NCBI RefSeq assembly: GCF_018424685.1
Contig: NZ_QTKX01000001.1
Coordinates: forward strand, 1,550,001-1,614,000
Direction of reading: 5' to 3'
DNA length: 64,000 bases
Origin: Mesobacillus boroniphilus
GTDB taxonomy: Bacteria; Bacillota; Bacilli; Bacillales; Cytobacillaceae
Numbering within the stretch: position 1 is the first letter of the stretch; every line of letters begins with the position of its first letter. Below the pieces are notes generated by a model that had not been told where the DNA came from, searched no databases, and was given only the letters and a program-made list of their open reading frames with translations. Positions 17,818-25,492 of the stretch are shown here, in pieces. The position numbers and the translations under genes were made by a program.

Positions 17818-18204
17818 TTACTCTTCATACAATTCAATTGGCAAGCCATCGGGATCGGAGAAGAATGTAAATTGCTTGTGAGTCAGTGGGTCGATTCTGA
17901 TTTGCTCCACTTCCACTCCTTGTGTTTCAAGATAATTTGCATAAGAGGAAATATTTTTTACAGTGAAAGCGAGATGCCTGAGACCAGCTGCCTCAGGGTA
18001 ACTAGGGCGTGAGGGAACGTCTGGGAAAGAAAAAAGTTCAATTTGACAATGGCTTCCAACAGCTAAGTCCAATTTATATGAGCGTCGTTCTTCTCTATAT
18101 ACCTCTGAGATCACCTTCAAGCCGAGAACTTTTGTATAAAACTCTTTTGACTTTTTATAATCTGTACAGATAATGGCGACGTGATGTAATTTGGCTAACT
18201 CCAT
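17818..18204 (-). CDS. Glyoxalase/VOC-family protein (YaeR-like)
   Basis: A 128-residue vicinal-oxygen-chelate protein. Metal ligands fit His in LHHVAIICTD, Glu in CQIELFSF, His in LRHLAFTV and Glu in GLPIELYEE. The YREERRSYKLDLAVG and FSFPDVPSRPSYPEA blocks are those of the YaeR/GloA2 subgroup. It starts 12 bases after rsbT, so it is the last gene of an rsbS-rsbT-VOC operon, which suggests a link to stress signalling. Confidence 0.85.
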   Translation of the reverse strand: MELAKLHHVAIICTDYKKSKEFYTKVLGLKVISEVYREERRSYKLDLAVGSHCQIELFSFPDVPSRPSYPEAAGLRHLAFTVKNISSYANYLETQGVEVEQIRIDPLTHKQFTFFSDPDGLPIELYEE

Positions 18205-18216
18205 GCAAATCCCCTT

Positions 18217-18618
18217 TTATCTTGCCCATTTGGTAATCGTAATCTTTGTACCAGTTCCCGGCATTGAGTCAATATCAAAACTATCCATTAATCTTTTAAC
18301 TCCTGGAAGTCCTGCACCAAGACCGCCTGAAGTAGAAAAACCATCCTGCAAGACCATCCTTATATCTTTTATGCCTGGACCATTGTCAGCAGCAGAAATT
18401 TGAATCCCTCTTCTTCCGTTATCTTCTAAGACGTCAATAGTAACCTGGCCGCTTCCGGCATATAAATAAATGTTTCTTGCGAGCTCAGAAATTGCTGTCG
18501 TTATCCTTGCCTGGTCAACGCCACCAAATTGGAGTTCTTTCGAAATTTCTCTCCCTTTCTGACGGGCAAGCACTATATCAAATTCATTATTAATATTAAT
18601 AATAATCGGTTCTGTCAT
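18217..18618 (-). CDS. rsbT: RsbT-type serine/threonine switch kinase
   Basis: A 133-residue GHKL kinase. N-box is ISELARNIYLYAG, G1 is ADNGPGI and the ATP lid runs GFSTSGGLGAGLPGVKRLMD. In the family RsbT phosphorylates STAS proteins RsbS and RsbR in the stressosome and then activates the RsbU phosphatase. It starts four bases after the rsbS stop codon. No rsbU, rsbV, rsbW or sigB lies in the window. Confidence 0.9.
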   Translation of the reverse strand: MTEPIIININNEFDIVLARQKGREISKELQFGGVDQARITTAISELARNIYLYAGSGQVTIDVLEDNGRRGIQISAADNGPGIKDIRMVLQDGFSTSGGLGAGLPGVKRLMDSFDIDSMPGTGTKITITKWAR

Positions 18619-18622
18619 TTGG

Positions 18623-18979
18623 CTAACCCTCTAACAATTGGCTTAATATCGAAATTCCTTGTTCAAGATCCAGTGCAGTATGGACATTTTCCAATGTTAT
18701 GCCAAGCTCTATTAAAGTAATGGCGACTGCAGGCTGGATACCTGTAAGTACGGCTTTCGTGCCCATTAGGCTTGTCATTACTATCACGTCGCCCAATACT
18801 TTCGCAATGAACGAATCAATCATATCGACAGAAGTCAAATCGATTACAACACCTTTTGCTCCAGTATCTTTAATTTTATTCAACAAGTCCTCTTGAAAAG
18901 TCAGTACCGTCTGGTCATCAAGTTCTACTTGAATTGAAACTAATAAATAATCCTTTAATTTTAATATAGGAATTCTCAC
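18623..18979 (-). CDS. rsbS: RsbS-type stressosome STAS antagonist
   Basis: A 118-residue single STAS domain. [18 protein letters not shown] places the phospho-acceptor Ser at residue 56, as in RsbS. The start is GTG 18979, with GGAGG eight bases upstream ([15 protein letters not shown]). The longer frame to 19042 lacks an RBS. RsbS binds RsbT until phosphorylated, releasing it under stress. The usual upstream rsbR is missing, although RsbR-like proteins are encoded at 2450 and a divergent STAS at 14983. Confidence 0.9.
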   Translation of the reverse strand: MRIPILKLKDYLLVSIQVELDDQTVLTFQEDLLNKIKDTGAKGVVIDLTSVDMIDSFIAKVLGDVIVMTSLMGTKAVLTGIQPAVAITLIELGITLENVHTALDLEQGISILSQLLEG

Positions 18980-19167
18980 TTTACATGCCTCCAAATCATT
19001 AAACTCACCAGAATTCACTATGTACAAATAATTTTTATTCATAATGGGCTACATTCAAAAACTTGCACGTTAGCAAATAAGATTTTAATTGGATTATACG
19101 CTATATATAAAGTGGTTTACAAATTAAAAGCTGCGCTTTACATATGTTAAGCTCAATAGTTACATAA

Positions 19168-19196
19168 AATAAAAAACCTCCTATAAGGAGGTTTTA
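19168..19196 (-). terminator. Terminator of the LysM-NlpC/P60 gene
   Basis: AAAACCTCCT / AGGAGGTTTT stem and a minus-strand T run. Confidence 0.85.
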
Positions 19197-19232
19197 GATC
19201 TTAAATAGCTGGGTATAGGTTTAAAAATAAGA

Positions 19233-20249
19233 TTAAAATGTTGTTTTTGCTCCTAGGTAACGTGGCTTCCAATATGAGTTATTCATATCACTGATTTCTA
19301 CTCCTCTAGAAGAACCAGCATGAATAAACTTGCCGCTACCTAGATAAATGCCTGCATGGGATGGACCTGGCTTATACGTTTCAAAGAACACTAGATCCCC
19401 TACACGTGGTGATGAAACAGGTTTTGTAGCATCCCAAATCGACGCGACCGTTCTCGGGATTGAAATTCCAACTTTGCTATAAACATAGTTTAAATATCCT
19501 GAGCAATCAAAGCCTGCTGGTGTGCTTCCAGCCCAAACATATGGTACACCAATATACTTCTTGGATTCAGCGATCAATGAGTTTACCTTTGAAGTAGAAC
19601 TATACGTTGCCATCACTGGTGTGCTTGCTGTTGAAACATTAGTGGCTACGACTGTAGAAGCTGAACTGGATAGCGTTAATACCTGACCAGGGAAAATAAG
19701 ATCCGACGAAAGATTATTAATAGATTTCAATTGTGATAGCGATAAATTATGGCGAGCAGCAATCGTTGACAAATTGTCACCGCTACGGACTGTGTAGGTG
19801 CTGGGTGAGCTGGATGTTGCTGTTGTTGCAGTTGTAGCAACAGTCCCAGATACTTTTAATCTTTGTCCTGGATAGATAACATCAGATTTAAGTCCGTTCA
19901 ATGATTTAAGTCCGCTAATGGACATCCCATATGATTTTGAAATTCCCCATAAAGTATCGCCTGACTTCACAACATAAGTAGCAGAAGATGTGCTGACGCT
20001 TGCATTCGCAGCTGTCGTGTGACTGTGAGGTGCAAGAACTGATAGTTTCTGATTTACATAGATGGTTGTGCTTGATAGATTATTCCACTTTTGAATATCG
20101 TTTATAGCAACATTATATATATTTGAAAGTTTCCATAAAGAATCTCCAGATTGAACTGAGTGTAATTTATCATGAGCACTTGCTGATCCATTGAATGATG
20201 TAAATAAAATCCCGGCTGTTGCAGCCACCGTCAAAAGCTGTTTTTTCAT
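19233..20249 (-). CDS. LysM-NlpC/P60 D,L-endopeptidase (LytE/CwlS-like)
   Basis: A 338-residue secreted cell-wall hydrolase. A signal peptide (about 1-25, ending GSASA) precedes three LysM modules (VQSGDSLWKLSNIYN, VKSGDTLWGISKSYG, VRSGDNLSTIAARHN) joined by Ser/Thr linkers. The C-terminal NlpC/P60 domain has catalytic Cys in FDCSGYLNYVY, His in PSHAGIYLG and the third polar position in FIHAGSS. It would cut D-Glu-mDAP bonds at the septum or side wall, like LytE, LytF and CwlS of B. subtilis. Monocistronic with a long 5' region. Confidence 0.9.
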   Translation of the reverse strand: MKKQLLTVAATAGILFTSFNGSASAHDKLHSVQSGDSLWKLSNIYNVAINDIQKWNNLSSTTIYVNQKLSVLAPHSHTTAANASVSTSSATYVVKSGDTLWGISKSYGMSISGLKSLNGLKSDVIYPGQRLKVSGTVATTATTATSSSPSTYTVRSGDNLSTIAARHNLSLSQLKSINNLSSDLIFPGQVLTLSSSASTVVATNVSTASTPVMATYSSTSKVNSLIAESKKYIGVPYVWAGSTPAGFDCSGYLNYVYSKVGISIPRTVASIWDATKPVSSPRVGDLVFFETYKPGPSHAGIYLGSGKFIHAGSSRGVEISDMNNSYWKPRYLGAKTTF

Positions 20250-20594
20250 GTTAGAGCAACTCCTTTGATTTCGATTACAAGATTAATAGTAGAGTTTCCC
20301 AAACTAGTTTTGAATCTATAAATATTGGTTTGTGAGGAATTGTTTTCCTCTGGAAAAAATACCGTTTACATGCCAGTTGATCGCTAAAAGCTATATTTAC
20401 AGGGATTGCAGGCTCTTTTTTCCTTTTTTAGAGGACATTTTGTTACACGACTGAAATATAAGCTTAATCTTGTTGTAATTTTAATAGTCTATGTCCGTTT
20501 ACCCAGGTATTTTTGATAGCAAGGGAAAAAGGAACTAATTAATTGAACAAACAATGATTTTTAAAGTTTTCTAAGGTAAAATTAATTTCTACAA
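20250..20594. other. Long 5' region of the cell-wall hydrolase gene
   Basis: About 345 bases with no gene. RBS CAAAGGAG precedes the hydrolase ATG. I checked for the c-di-AMP (ydaO/yuaA) riboswitch that often precedes such hydrolases and did not find its conserved blocks. Nothing else was recognised. Confidence 0.4.
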
Positions 20595-20596
20595 AA

Positions 20597-20632
20597 ACAA
20601 AAAATCCCGCTGAATCACAGCGGGATTTTTTG
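20597..20632 (-). terminator. Terminator of the 143-residue gene
   Basis: AAAAATCCCGCTG / CAGCGGGATTTTT stem with T runs on both sides. Confidence 0.9.
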
Positions 20633-20644
20633 TTTTGCACATTA

Positions 20645-21076
20645 TTAAAGGTTCCGTTTAATTAATTGATTAGCTAAATTATCTACCTGTTGGCTATTTC
20701 CTGTTTCTTTGGCAGCTGAAGCAATTTGGTTGATCATCTGGTTGCTTTCTGGGTTTGTCGAGGTAGTCGATTGGATACCTGTTGTTTTGTTTGTCTTATT
20801 TGTATCTAATCCAGATGTGATTTCTTTTGCAAATTCTGTAATCCCTGCAGCAACTGGCTTATTAAAAGCTGTTCCAGCATTAGAATTTTGGAAAAGCTGC
20901 CTCATCCCATCTCCCATTCGATTTCGAAACATGAACGCTGCTGCAGCACTTGCCACAACTCCCATAATCGAATACGTCATGGAACGGTTTCTTTTACGTC
21001 TGTATCCGAACATTTTCATCATGTTTTGAGGAATATTCGATCTCATCAACGAAGAAATCCATGCAGATCTATTCAT
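20645..21076 (-). CDS. Protein with one membrane segment, unknown
   Basis: A 143-residue protein with a basic N-terminus (RRKRNRS), a single Ala-rich hydrophobic segment (MGVVASAAAAFMF, about residues 38-50) and a Thr/Asn/Gln-rich tail. RBS AAAGGGGTG lies before the ATG. No family was recognised. Confidence 0.6.
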   Translation of the reverse strand: MNRSAWISSLMRSNIPQNMMKMFGYRRKRNRSMTYSIMGVVASAAAAFMFRNRMGDGMRQLFQNSNAGTAFNKPVAAGITEFAKEITSGLDTNKTNKTTGIQSTTSTNPESNQMINQIASAAKETGNSQQVDNLANQLIKRNL

Positions 21077-21185
21077 TCGGCAGCACCCCTTTTTGAATTG
21101 GAGGAATTCTGAAAAACCTCCTCCATCAATTAGTATTTGATTTCTGCTAATCGATATTCCGGAAAAAGATTACATAAGCAGCTAT

Positions 21186-22046
21186 TTACTCTCTCAAAAA
21201 TGGCTGCACTTTATTGATGGCTTCTTTCAATTTTTTAGCGTTTTTATTATACATTTCCTTAGTACTCGAAGACTCTGTCGCTAGAGCGAACAATTCAAGG
21301 TCTGCCTGGCATTTATTAAGCATTGCCAACAATAGTTTCCTCGGTTTAGGTGTCGGGACTTGAATTTGGTCATCGTATGTATCAATAAATAACTTTCCAT
21401 AAGAATCTACTTGGCCTATAAAAACATTATCAAGCGTCACACCGAGATTGGCCAGTTCAATATCCAGCCATCCTTTGTTTTTACCAGCAGATGATAATTG
21501 GTCATGCAATACATTTCCATCCATTATGACAGTATAGGTTTCCTTTTCAGCAGCTACCGGCAAGTTTATATCCTTCGCAGTTAGAGGGAGTAATTCTTTT
21601 TTCAGCAATACACTCAAATCACCTTTTGGCTCTAGAACAGCAAACTCGACATCTGCTGTTTTGAAAACATTTTTCTGTCTTAACAAAGAATTCAATTCAT
21701 CGATTGTATATTTTTCCTTTTTTAAGTTATCTTCCATCACTTTTCCATCTTTTATAATTACTGTTGCCTTTCCTTCAAAAAAATCTCGGAACTTCTTGCT
21801 TTTAATTCCTAAGAGGTCATGCAAATATGTAAAGGTCCCGAATATTCCAATGGCCAATACTCCATGAAAAAAATTTCCATCAAGGCCCATTATTACTTCA
21901 CCAGCAATACTTCCTATGGTAATACCCGATACATATTCAAAAAAAGATAGCTCCGCCAATTGCTTCTTTCCGCCAATTTTCGTGATTGTAAATAATGTCA
22001 CTGCAAACAACACAGATGATATAATAATGTGCGTCCAATCGTTCAT
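21186..22046 (-). CDS. DUF421 (YetF/YrbG family) membrane protein
   Basis: A 286-residue protein with three N-terminal membrane helices, then the DUF421 domain with FEGKATVIIKDGKVMEDNLKKEKYTIDEL and the FKTADVEFAVLEPKGDLSV block, and a C-terminal extension to KVQPFLRE that itself resembles DUF1657. It directly follows the DUF1657 gene. YetF-like DUF421 plus DUF1657 genes flank mobile spoVA (spoVA2mob-type) operons in heat-resistant bacilli, but no spoVAC, spoVAD or spoVAEb is present here. The molecular role is unknown. Confidence 0.85.
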   Translation of the reverse strand: MNDWTHIIISSVLFAVTLFTITKIGGKKQLAELSFFEYVSGITIGSIAGEVIMGLDGNFFHGVLAIGIFGTFTYLHDLLGIKSKKFRDFFEGKATVIIKDGKVMEDNLKKEKYTIDELNSLLRQKNVFKTADVEFAVLEPKGDLSVLLKKELLPLTAKDINLPVAAEKETYTVIMDGNVLHDQLSSAGKNKGWLDIELANLGVTLDNVFIGQVDSYGKLFIDTYDDQIQVPTPKPRKLLLAMLNKCQADLELFALATESSSTKEMYNKNAKKLKEAINKVQPFLRE

Positions 22047-22056
22047 TTTTTCACCT

Positions 22057-22260
22057 CTAGCTTTTATATTGTGGCTCTTCTATTTCAAGCTGAGTTTTCC
22101 TATTTTGCAGGTCAGTTTTAATTTCTCCAACGACCAGCATCGTTTCATGAAAAATTTTGCTTGCTTCAGGGATATTGGTATTCAATGCCATAGAAGATAA
22201 CTGTGCTTCAATTCCTTTAATTGTTGATAGAACCTGATTAACGTCTGATGCTATTGTCAA
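22057..22260 (-). CDS. DUF1657 family protein
   Basis: A 67-residue helical protein (VNQVLSTIKGIEAQLSSMALNT, ending EEPQYKS) with the DUF1657 layout. It sits 10 bases upstream of the DUF421 gene and downstream of repeat copy B. Its paralogue is at 22472. Function unknown; linked to spore-forming lineages. Confidence 0.85.
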   Translation of the reverse strand: MTIASDVNQVLSTIKGIEAQLSSMALNTNIPEASKIFHETMLVVGEIKTDLQNRKTQLEIEEPQYKS

Positions 22261-22276
22261 TTTGTTTCACCCCTAT

Positions 22277-22430
22277 AAAAGAAAAGCGCAAGCGCTTTGT
22301 CAGCCCCGACAAGCGTTGGAGGTTCGCCCAGTGAAGTCGTTCTTTGACTTCAATGGGCGGACCGAAACGTTTCGAGGGACTAGGCGCTGGAGCTGGACAA
22401 TTCTCAAATTTGAATTTTATACTTTCTTAT
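22277..22430 (+). repeat. Intergenic structured repeat, copy B
   Basis: Shares AAAGCGCAAGCGC, CAGCCCCGACAAGCG, the GTGAAGTCG-GACTTCA inverted core and GGCGCTGGAGCTGGACA with copy A. It lies between two same-direction DUF1657 genes, so it splits what was probably one operon. Confidence 0.8.
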
Positions 22431-22471
22431 CCTTAAAGGAAAAGGGCGGGTTCCCCCTGCCCTCTCATTTT

Positions 22472-22678
22472 TTACTGTTTGTATTGTGGTTCTTCTTGTT
22501 CAATTTCCTGTAAACGTGGTTGAATGCTATCTATAACTGCCTGAGTTTGTTGAGCAGCTGTCTGATAAAGTTGCTTAGCTTGTTGATTATCAGTTCCAAG
22601 TGCAAAAGTTTCCAAACTTGCCTGAGCACTTTTTAGACCAGCGATTGTTTGTTTTACTTGCGCCCCTACTGTCATCAT
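22472..22678 (-). CDS. DUF1657 family protein (second copy)
   Basis: A 68-residue protein (VKQTIAGLKSAQASLETFALG, ending EEPQYKQ) clearly paralogous to the one at 22057; both share the EEPQYK tail. AAGAAGGG precedes tandem ATGs, the second (22675) being equally likely. Probably the first gene of the DUF1657-DUF1657-DUF421 cluster. Confidence 0.85.
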   Translation of the reverse strand: MMTVGAQVKQTIAGLKSAQASLETFALGTDNQQAKQLYQTAAQQTQAVIDSIQPRLQEIEQEEPQYKQ

Positions 22679-22762
22679 AGTCCCTTCTTTCTCAGAATTT
22701 TTGGTACTGTATTAGTATGACTAGGCTGAAAAAGAATATGCCAGGCTAAAAAAATATCCAAA

Positions 22763-22802
22763 ATAAAAAGCCATTAGCATGCTTTTCTGCAAGCCAATGG
22801 CT
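22763..22802 (-). terminator. Terminator of the 156-residue gene
   Basis: AGCCATTGGC / GCTAATGGCT stem with an internal loop, followed by a minus-strand T run. Confidence 0.75.
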
Positions 22803-22804
22803 GG

Positions 22805-23275
22805 TTATTGCGAATCATCGTGTACCATAATTCTTGTGTTATATAATACGTAGCCGTTTTCCCATCTTGCGCGGATTTCCAGTGCATAATCACCAGAAGC
22901 TACATTCAGATCTTCAAGGTTTAAAGGGTATCCTTTTAGTCCTTTATAAGCGAGCCTTCCCGTATCCATCTCCCATAAATAACATTTCACAGAATCAGGT
23001 AATTGTTCAAATAAAAACTTAATGTTGTCACCAGTTTCAACAAAAATCGGAGGAGTCTCTCTGACAAGTACATCAGGATCGGTATTAGTATCTGCCGCAG
23101 CAGTCCTTCCCCATTTCCTTAAGGAATAAGTTACAGGCTTAACCTCCACAGTATGTTTGGCTACAACCACTTCTAAATCAGGAGGGTTAGGTTTATAACG
23201 GCTATAAGTGCTCCAGCTGATCATACACAATAAAATCAAGAATGACATGGTTATCCATAGAACAGACTTCTTCAC
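22805..23275 (-). CDS. Membrane-anchored extracellular protein, unknown
   Basis: A 156-residue protein with one N-terminal membrane segment (VLWITMSFLILLCMISW) and a soluble domain rich in aromatic beta-strand patterns (IKFLFEQLPDSVKCYLWEMD, GDYALEIRARWENGYVLYNTRIMV). This suggests an Ig-like beta-sandwich facing outside. No family was recognised. Monocistronic with terminator. Confidence 0.6.
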   Translation of the reverse strand: MKKSVLWITMSFLILLCMISWSTYSRYKPNPPDLEVVVAKHTVEVKPVTYSLRKWGRTAAADTNTDPDVLVRETPPIFVETGDNIKFLFEQLPDSVKCYLWEMDTGRLAYKGLKGYPLNLEDLNVASGDYALEIRARWENGYVLYNTRIMVHDDSQ

Positions 23276-23546
23276 TGATATCCCCCATTCCCGAACACTA
23301 ATTGCTCCCCAAAAATTAGACGGTGGGACCAGTGATAAGTTTCAAATTTTTCAGTTAATTTTATTAGAAGCGGAATGTTTTTGGCTTAATTCAACACATC
23401 GTGTTCCGAGATTAAAATTTTATCTTTACTTGTTAAAGTTTTTCCTGCTTACATACCATTTTTGATTTTATGTAACATTCATTACATGCGTATAAAACCT
23501 CTTATTTTATAATGAATAAATAAATGATAAAAAGTTGGTGATGAAT

Positions 23547-24710
23547 ATGCATGGAGTTGGAGATACTCATCCTGCAGGTGGCCATCCTGCTGTGATTGAT
23601 TTTAATGAAAATCCTTATATCGTTATCTGGGAAGTTACAAGGGCTTGCCAGCTTAAATGTTTGCATTGCAGGGCAGATGCGCAGAATATGCCTGACCCAA
23701 TGGAATTGAAACCTGAAGAAGGTAAAAAACTGATTGACCAAATTTATGATATGGGTAATCCCATGCTTGTATTTACTGGTGGAGACTGCATGATGCGAAA
23801 GGATCTTTTTGACCTTGCTGACTATGCGGTTAAAAAAGGTATGAGGGTTTCTATGACTCCAAGCGCCACAGAAAATGTGACTAAAGAAAAAATGCAAAGG
23901 GCTAAGGAAGTCGGACTTTCAAGATGGGCTTTCAGCCTTGATGGGCCTACTCCAGAAATCCATGACCATTTTCGGGGCACCACTGGATCATTTGACCTTA
24001 CAATTGAAAAAGTGAAATACCTGAATGATTTAAACATGCCTTTGCAGCTTAATACTGTTATTTCCCGCTACAATTACGACCATCTTGAACAAATGGCAGA
24101 ATTAATGAAAGAACTCAAGGTGGTGATGTGGTACATCTTCTTACTGGTACCTACAGGTCGAGGACAGTTGGATGCCTGCCTTACTCCAGCTGAGCATGAA
24201 AAGGTGTTCAGGTGGCTTTATGAGTTAAGCAAATCCGCACCGTACGATATTAAAACTACTGCCGCTCAGCATTACAGACGTGTAGTATTTCAACAAAAGG
24301 CTCGAGAAAATAGGGTTAATAAAGAAGAAGGGATCCGTTATGAGGATACCTTGACTAAAGATATGGCTTCTATGATTGATGGCTTAAAACGAGCACCTAA
24401 AGGAGTAAATGACGGAAACGGATTTTTATTCATTTCCCATACTGGTGATGTCATGCCTTCAGGACTGCTGCCACTTGTTGGCGGGAATGTTCGGGAAAAG
24501 CCTTTGGCTGAAATATATCGAAACTCCCCTATTTTCAAAGACTTGCGAAATCCTGACAAATATAAGGGTAAGTGCGGAGTATGCGAATTCCGTTTTGTCT
24601 GCGGGGGTTCACGCTCCAGAACCTACGCAGTGACGGGAGATTATATGGGTAGTGAACCATTCTGTGTCTATATTCCAGAAGCAATACGGAAAAAGGGTAT
24701 AACAGTTTAA
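23547..24710 (+). CDS. Radical SAM/SPASM protein (TIGR04053-like)
   Basis: A protein of about 387 residues. The radical SAM cluster motif is CQLKCLHC (CxxxCxxC), followed by GGDCMMRKD and SLDGPTPEIHDHFRG. The C-terminal SPASM region has CGVCEFRFVCGGSRSR and a final Cys in EPFCVY, for an auxiliary iron-sulphur cluster. The arrangement resembles haem-d1/AhbD-type and peptide-maturing SPASM enzymes; NCBI groups such proteins as TIGR04053. No short substrate peptide was found next to it. Start ATG 23547 is best placed after GGTG; 23541 is possible. Confidence 0.8.
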   Translation: MHGVGDTHPAGGHPAVIDFNENPYIVIWEVTRACQLKCLHCRADAQNMPDPMELKPEEGKKLIDQIYDMGNPMLVFTGGDCMMRKDLFDLADYAVKKGMRVSMTPSATENVTKEKMQRAKEVGLSRWAFSLDGPTPEIHDHFRGTTGSFDLTIEKVKYLNDLNMPLQLNTVISRYNYDHLEQMAELMKELKVVMWYIFLLVPTGRGQLDACLTPAEHEKVFRWLYELSKSAPYDIKTTAAQHYRRVVFQQKARENRVNKEEGIRYEDTLTKDMASMIDGLKRAPKGVNDGNGFLFISHTGDVMPSGLLPLVGGNVREKPLAEIYRNSPIFKDLRNPDKYKGKCGVCEFRFVCGGSRSRTYAVTGDYMGSEPFCVYIPEAIRKKGITV

Positions 24711-24718
24711 AATTCTTC

Positions 24719-24749
24719 AGCTCCCGTTTTGGGAGCTGTTTTTTATTTT
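24719..24749 (+). terminator. Terminator of the radical SAM gene
   Basis: AGCTCCC / GGGAGCT stem, tetraloop TTTT-like, then GTTTTTT. Confidence 0.85.
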
Positions 24750-24777
24750 ATAAGAAGGTTTTTTTGCACTAAGATCA

Positions 24778-25052
24778 TTGTCTAGCTCCAGCGCCTAGCC
24801 CTTCGAGGTGCTTGTCTAGCTGCGGCTCCTAACTCCTCGAGACGCTTGTCTAGGGTCGCCTCCTAGAAACTCCGAAATTTCAACTCCACTGGCAGAAGCA
24901 AAAAGCGTTTCTTTGTCGGAGTCTCCAGTTTCTGCGTTTCTGGGCAGTCGGCTATACATTTCAGTTGAGGTCCGCCCAGTGAAGTCAAAGAGCGACTTCA
25001 CTGGGCGGACCTCCATCGCTTGTCGCGGCTGAACGAGGCGCTTGCGCTTTTT
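24778..25052 (-). repeat. Intergenic structured repeat, copy C (extended)
   Basis: The longest copy, in reverse orientation, ending with CGAGGCGCTTGCGCTTTTTG. It carries an extra insert of about 120 bases between the CGAGACGCTTGTCTAGG block and the core. The core at 24968-25012 is a perfect 19-bp inverted repeat around AAAGAGC. It would form a very stable RNA or cruciform hairpin. Confidence 0.8.
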
Positions 25053-25156
25053 GTTTTTTTTGACACTTTCATGACATCTCCAAAACTGTGACATAAAGCA
25101 CGGCAACCAGTACCTTTCAGGTTTTACAATAAAACTAACGAAAGGATGGTGCTAAG

Positions 25157-25453
25157 ATGACAATTAAGATTGATCAAAACGCATACAAATGGTTTGAAAA
25201 GGAATTTGATTCACCAAAACCGTTTCACATCCGCCTTTACCCTCTATATGCCGGGTTTGGCGACAAGAATAAGGGCTATAGCCTGGCATTCTCGCTTGAA
25301 GCACCCGATATTGCCGCCGAACAGCAAGAGATTGATGGAATTACCTTTTATGTCGAAGCAAACGATACATGGTTTTTTGATGAAACAGATGTAGAATTAA
25401 AGTACAGCGACTCCGCTGGTGAAATATTCGCCAATTATATAGAACACAATTGA
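25157..25453 (+). CDS. HesB/YneR-like small protein
   Basis: A 98-residue protein of HesB/IscA-like fold (FHIRLYPLYAGFG, GYSLAFSLEAPDI, IDGITFYVEANDTWFFDE). The cysteines that bind iron-sulphur clusters in IscA/SufA are absent: the protein has none. It matches the B. subtilis YneR/YqkB-type subgroup of unknown role. RBS GAAAGGATG lies 5' of the ATG. Confidence 0.75.
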   Translation: MTIKIDQNAYKWFEKEFDSPKPFHIRLYPLYAGFGDKNKGYSLAFSLEAPDIAAEQQEIDGITFYVEANDTWFFDETDVELKYSDSAGEIFANYIEHN

Positions 25454-25460
25454 AACTAAT

Positions 25461-25492
25461 TAGAGTCCCTGATATAATCCAGGGACTCTTTC
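25461..25492 (+). terminator. Terminator of the HesB-like gene
   Basis: AGAGTCCCTG / CAGGGACTCT stem followed by TTTCT. It also lies at the end of the convergent argS gene. Confidence 0.8.

Noticed and set aside
20250..20594. c-di-AMP riboswitch before the LysM-NlpC/P60 gene
   Set aside because: The conserved core blocks of the ydaO/yuaA motif are absent.
22262..22513. Plus-strand ORF of 83 codons across repeat copy B
   Set aside because: Its first half is the repeat read as protein, with the same words as the ORF over copy C. No RBS or conserved product.
24816..25106. Minus-strand ORF of 96 codons across repeat copy C
   Set aside because: Derived from the repeat; frame differs from copy to copy and codon use is atypical.
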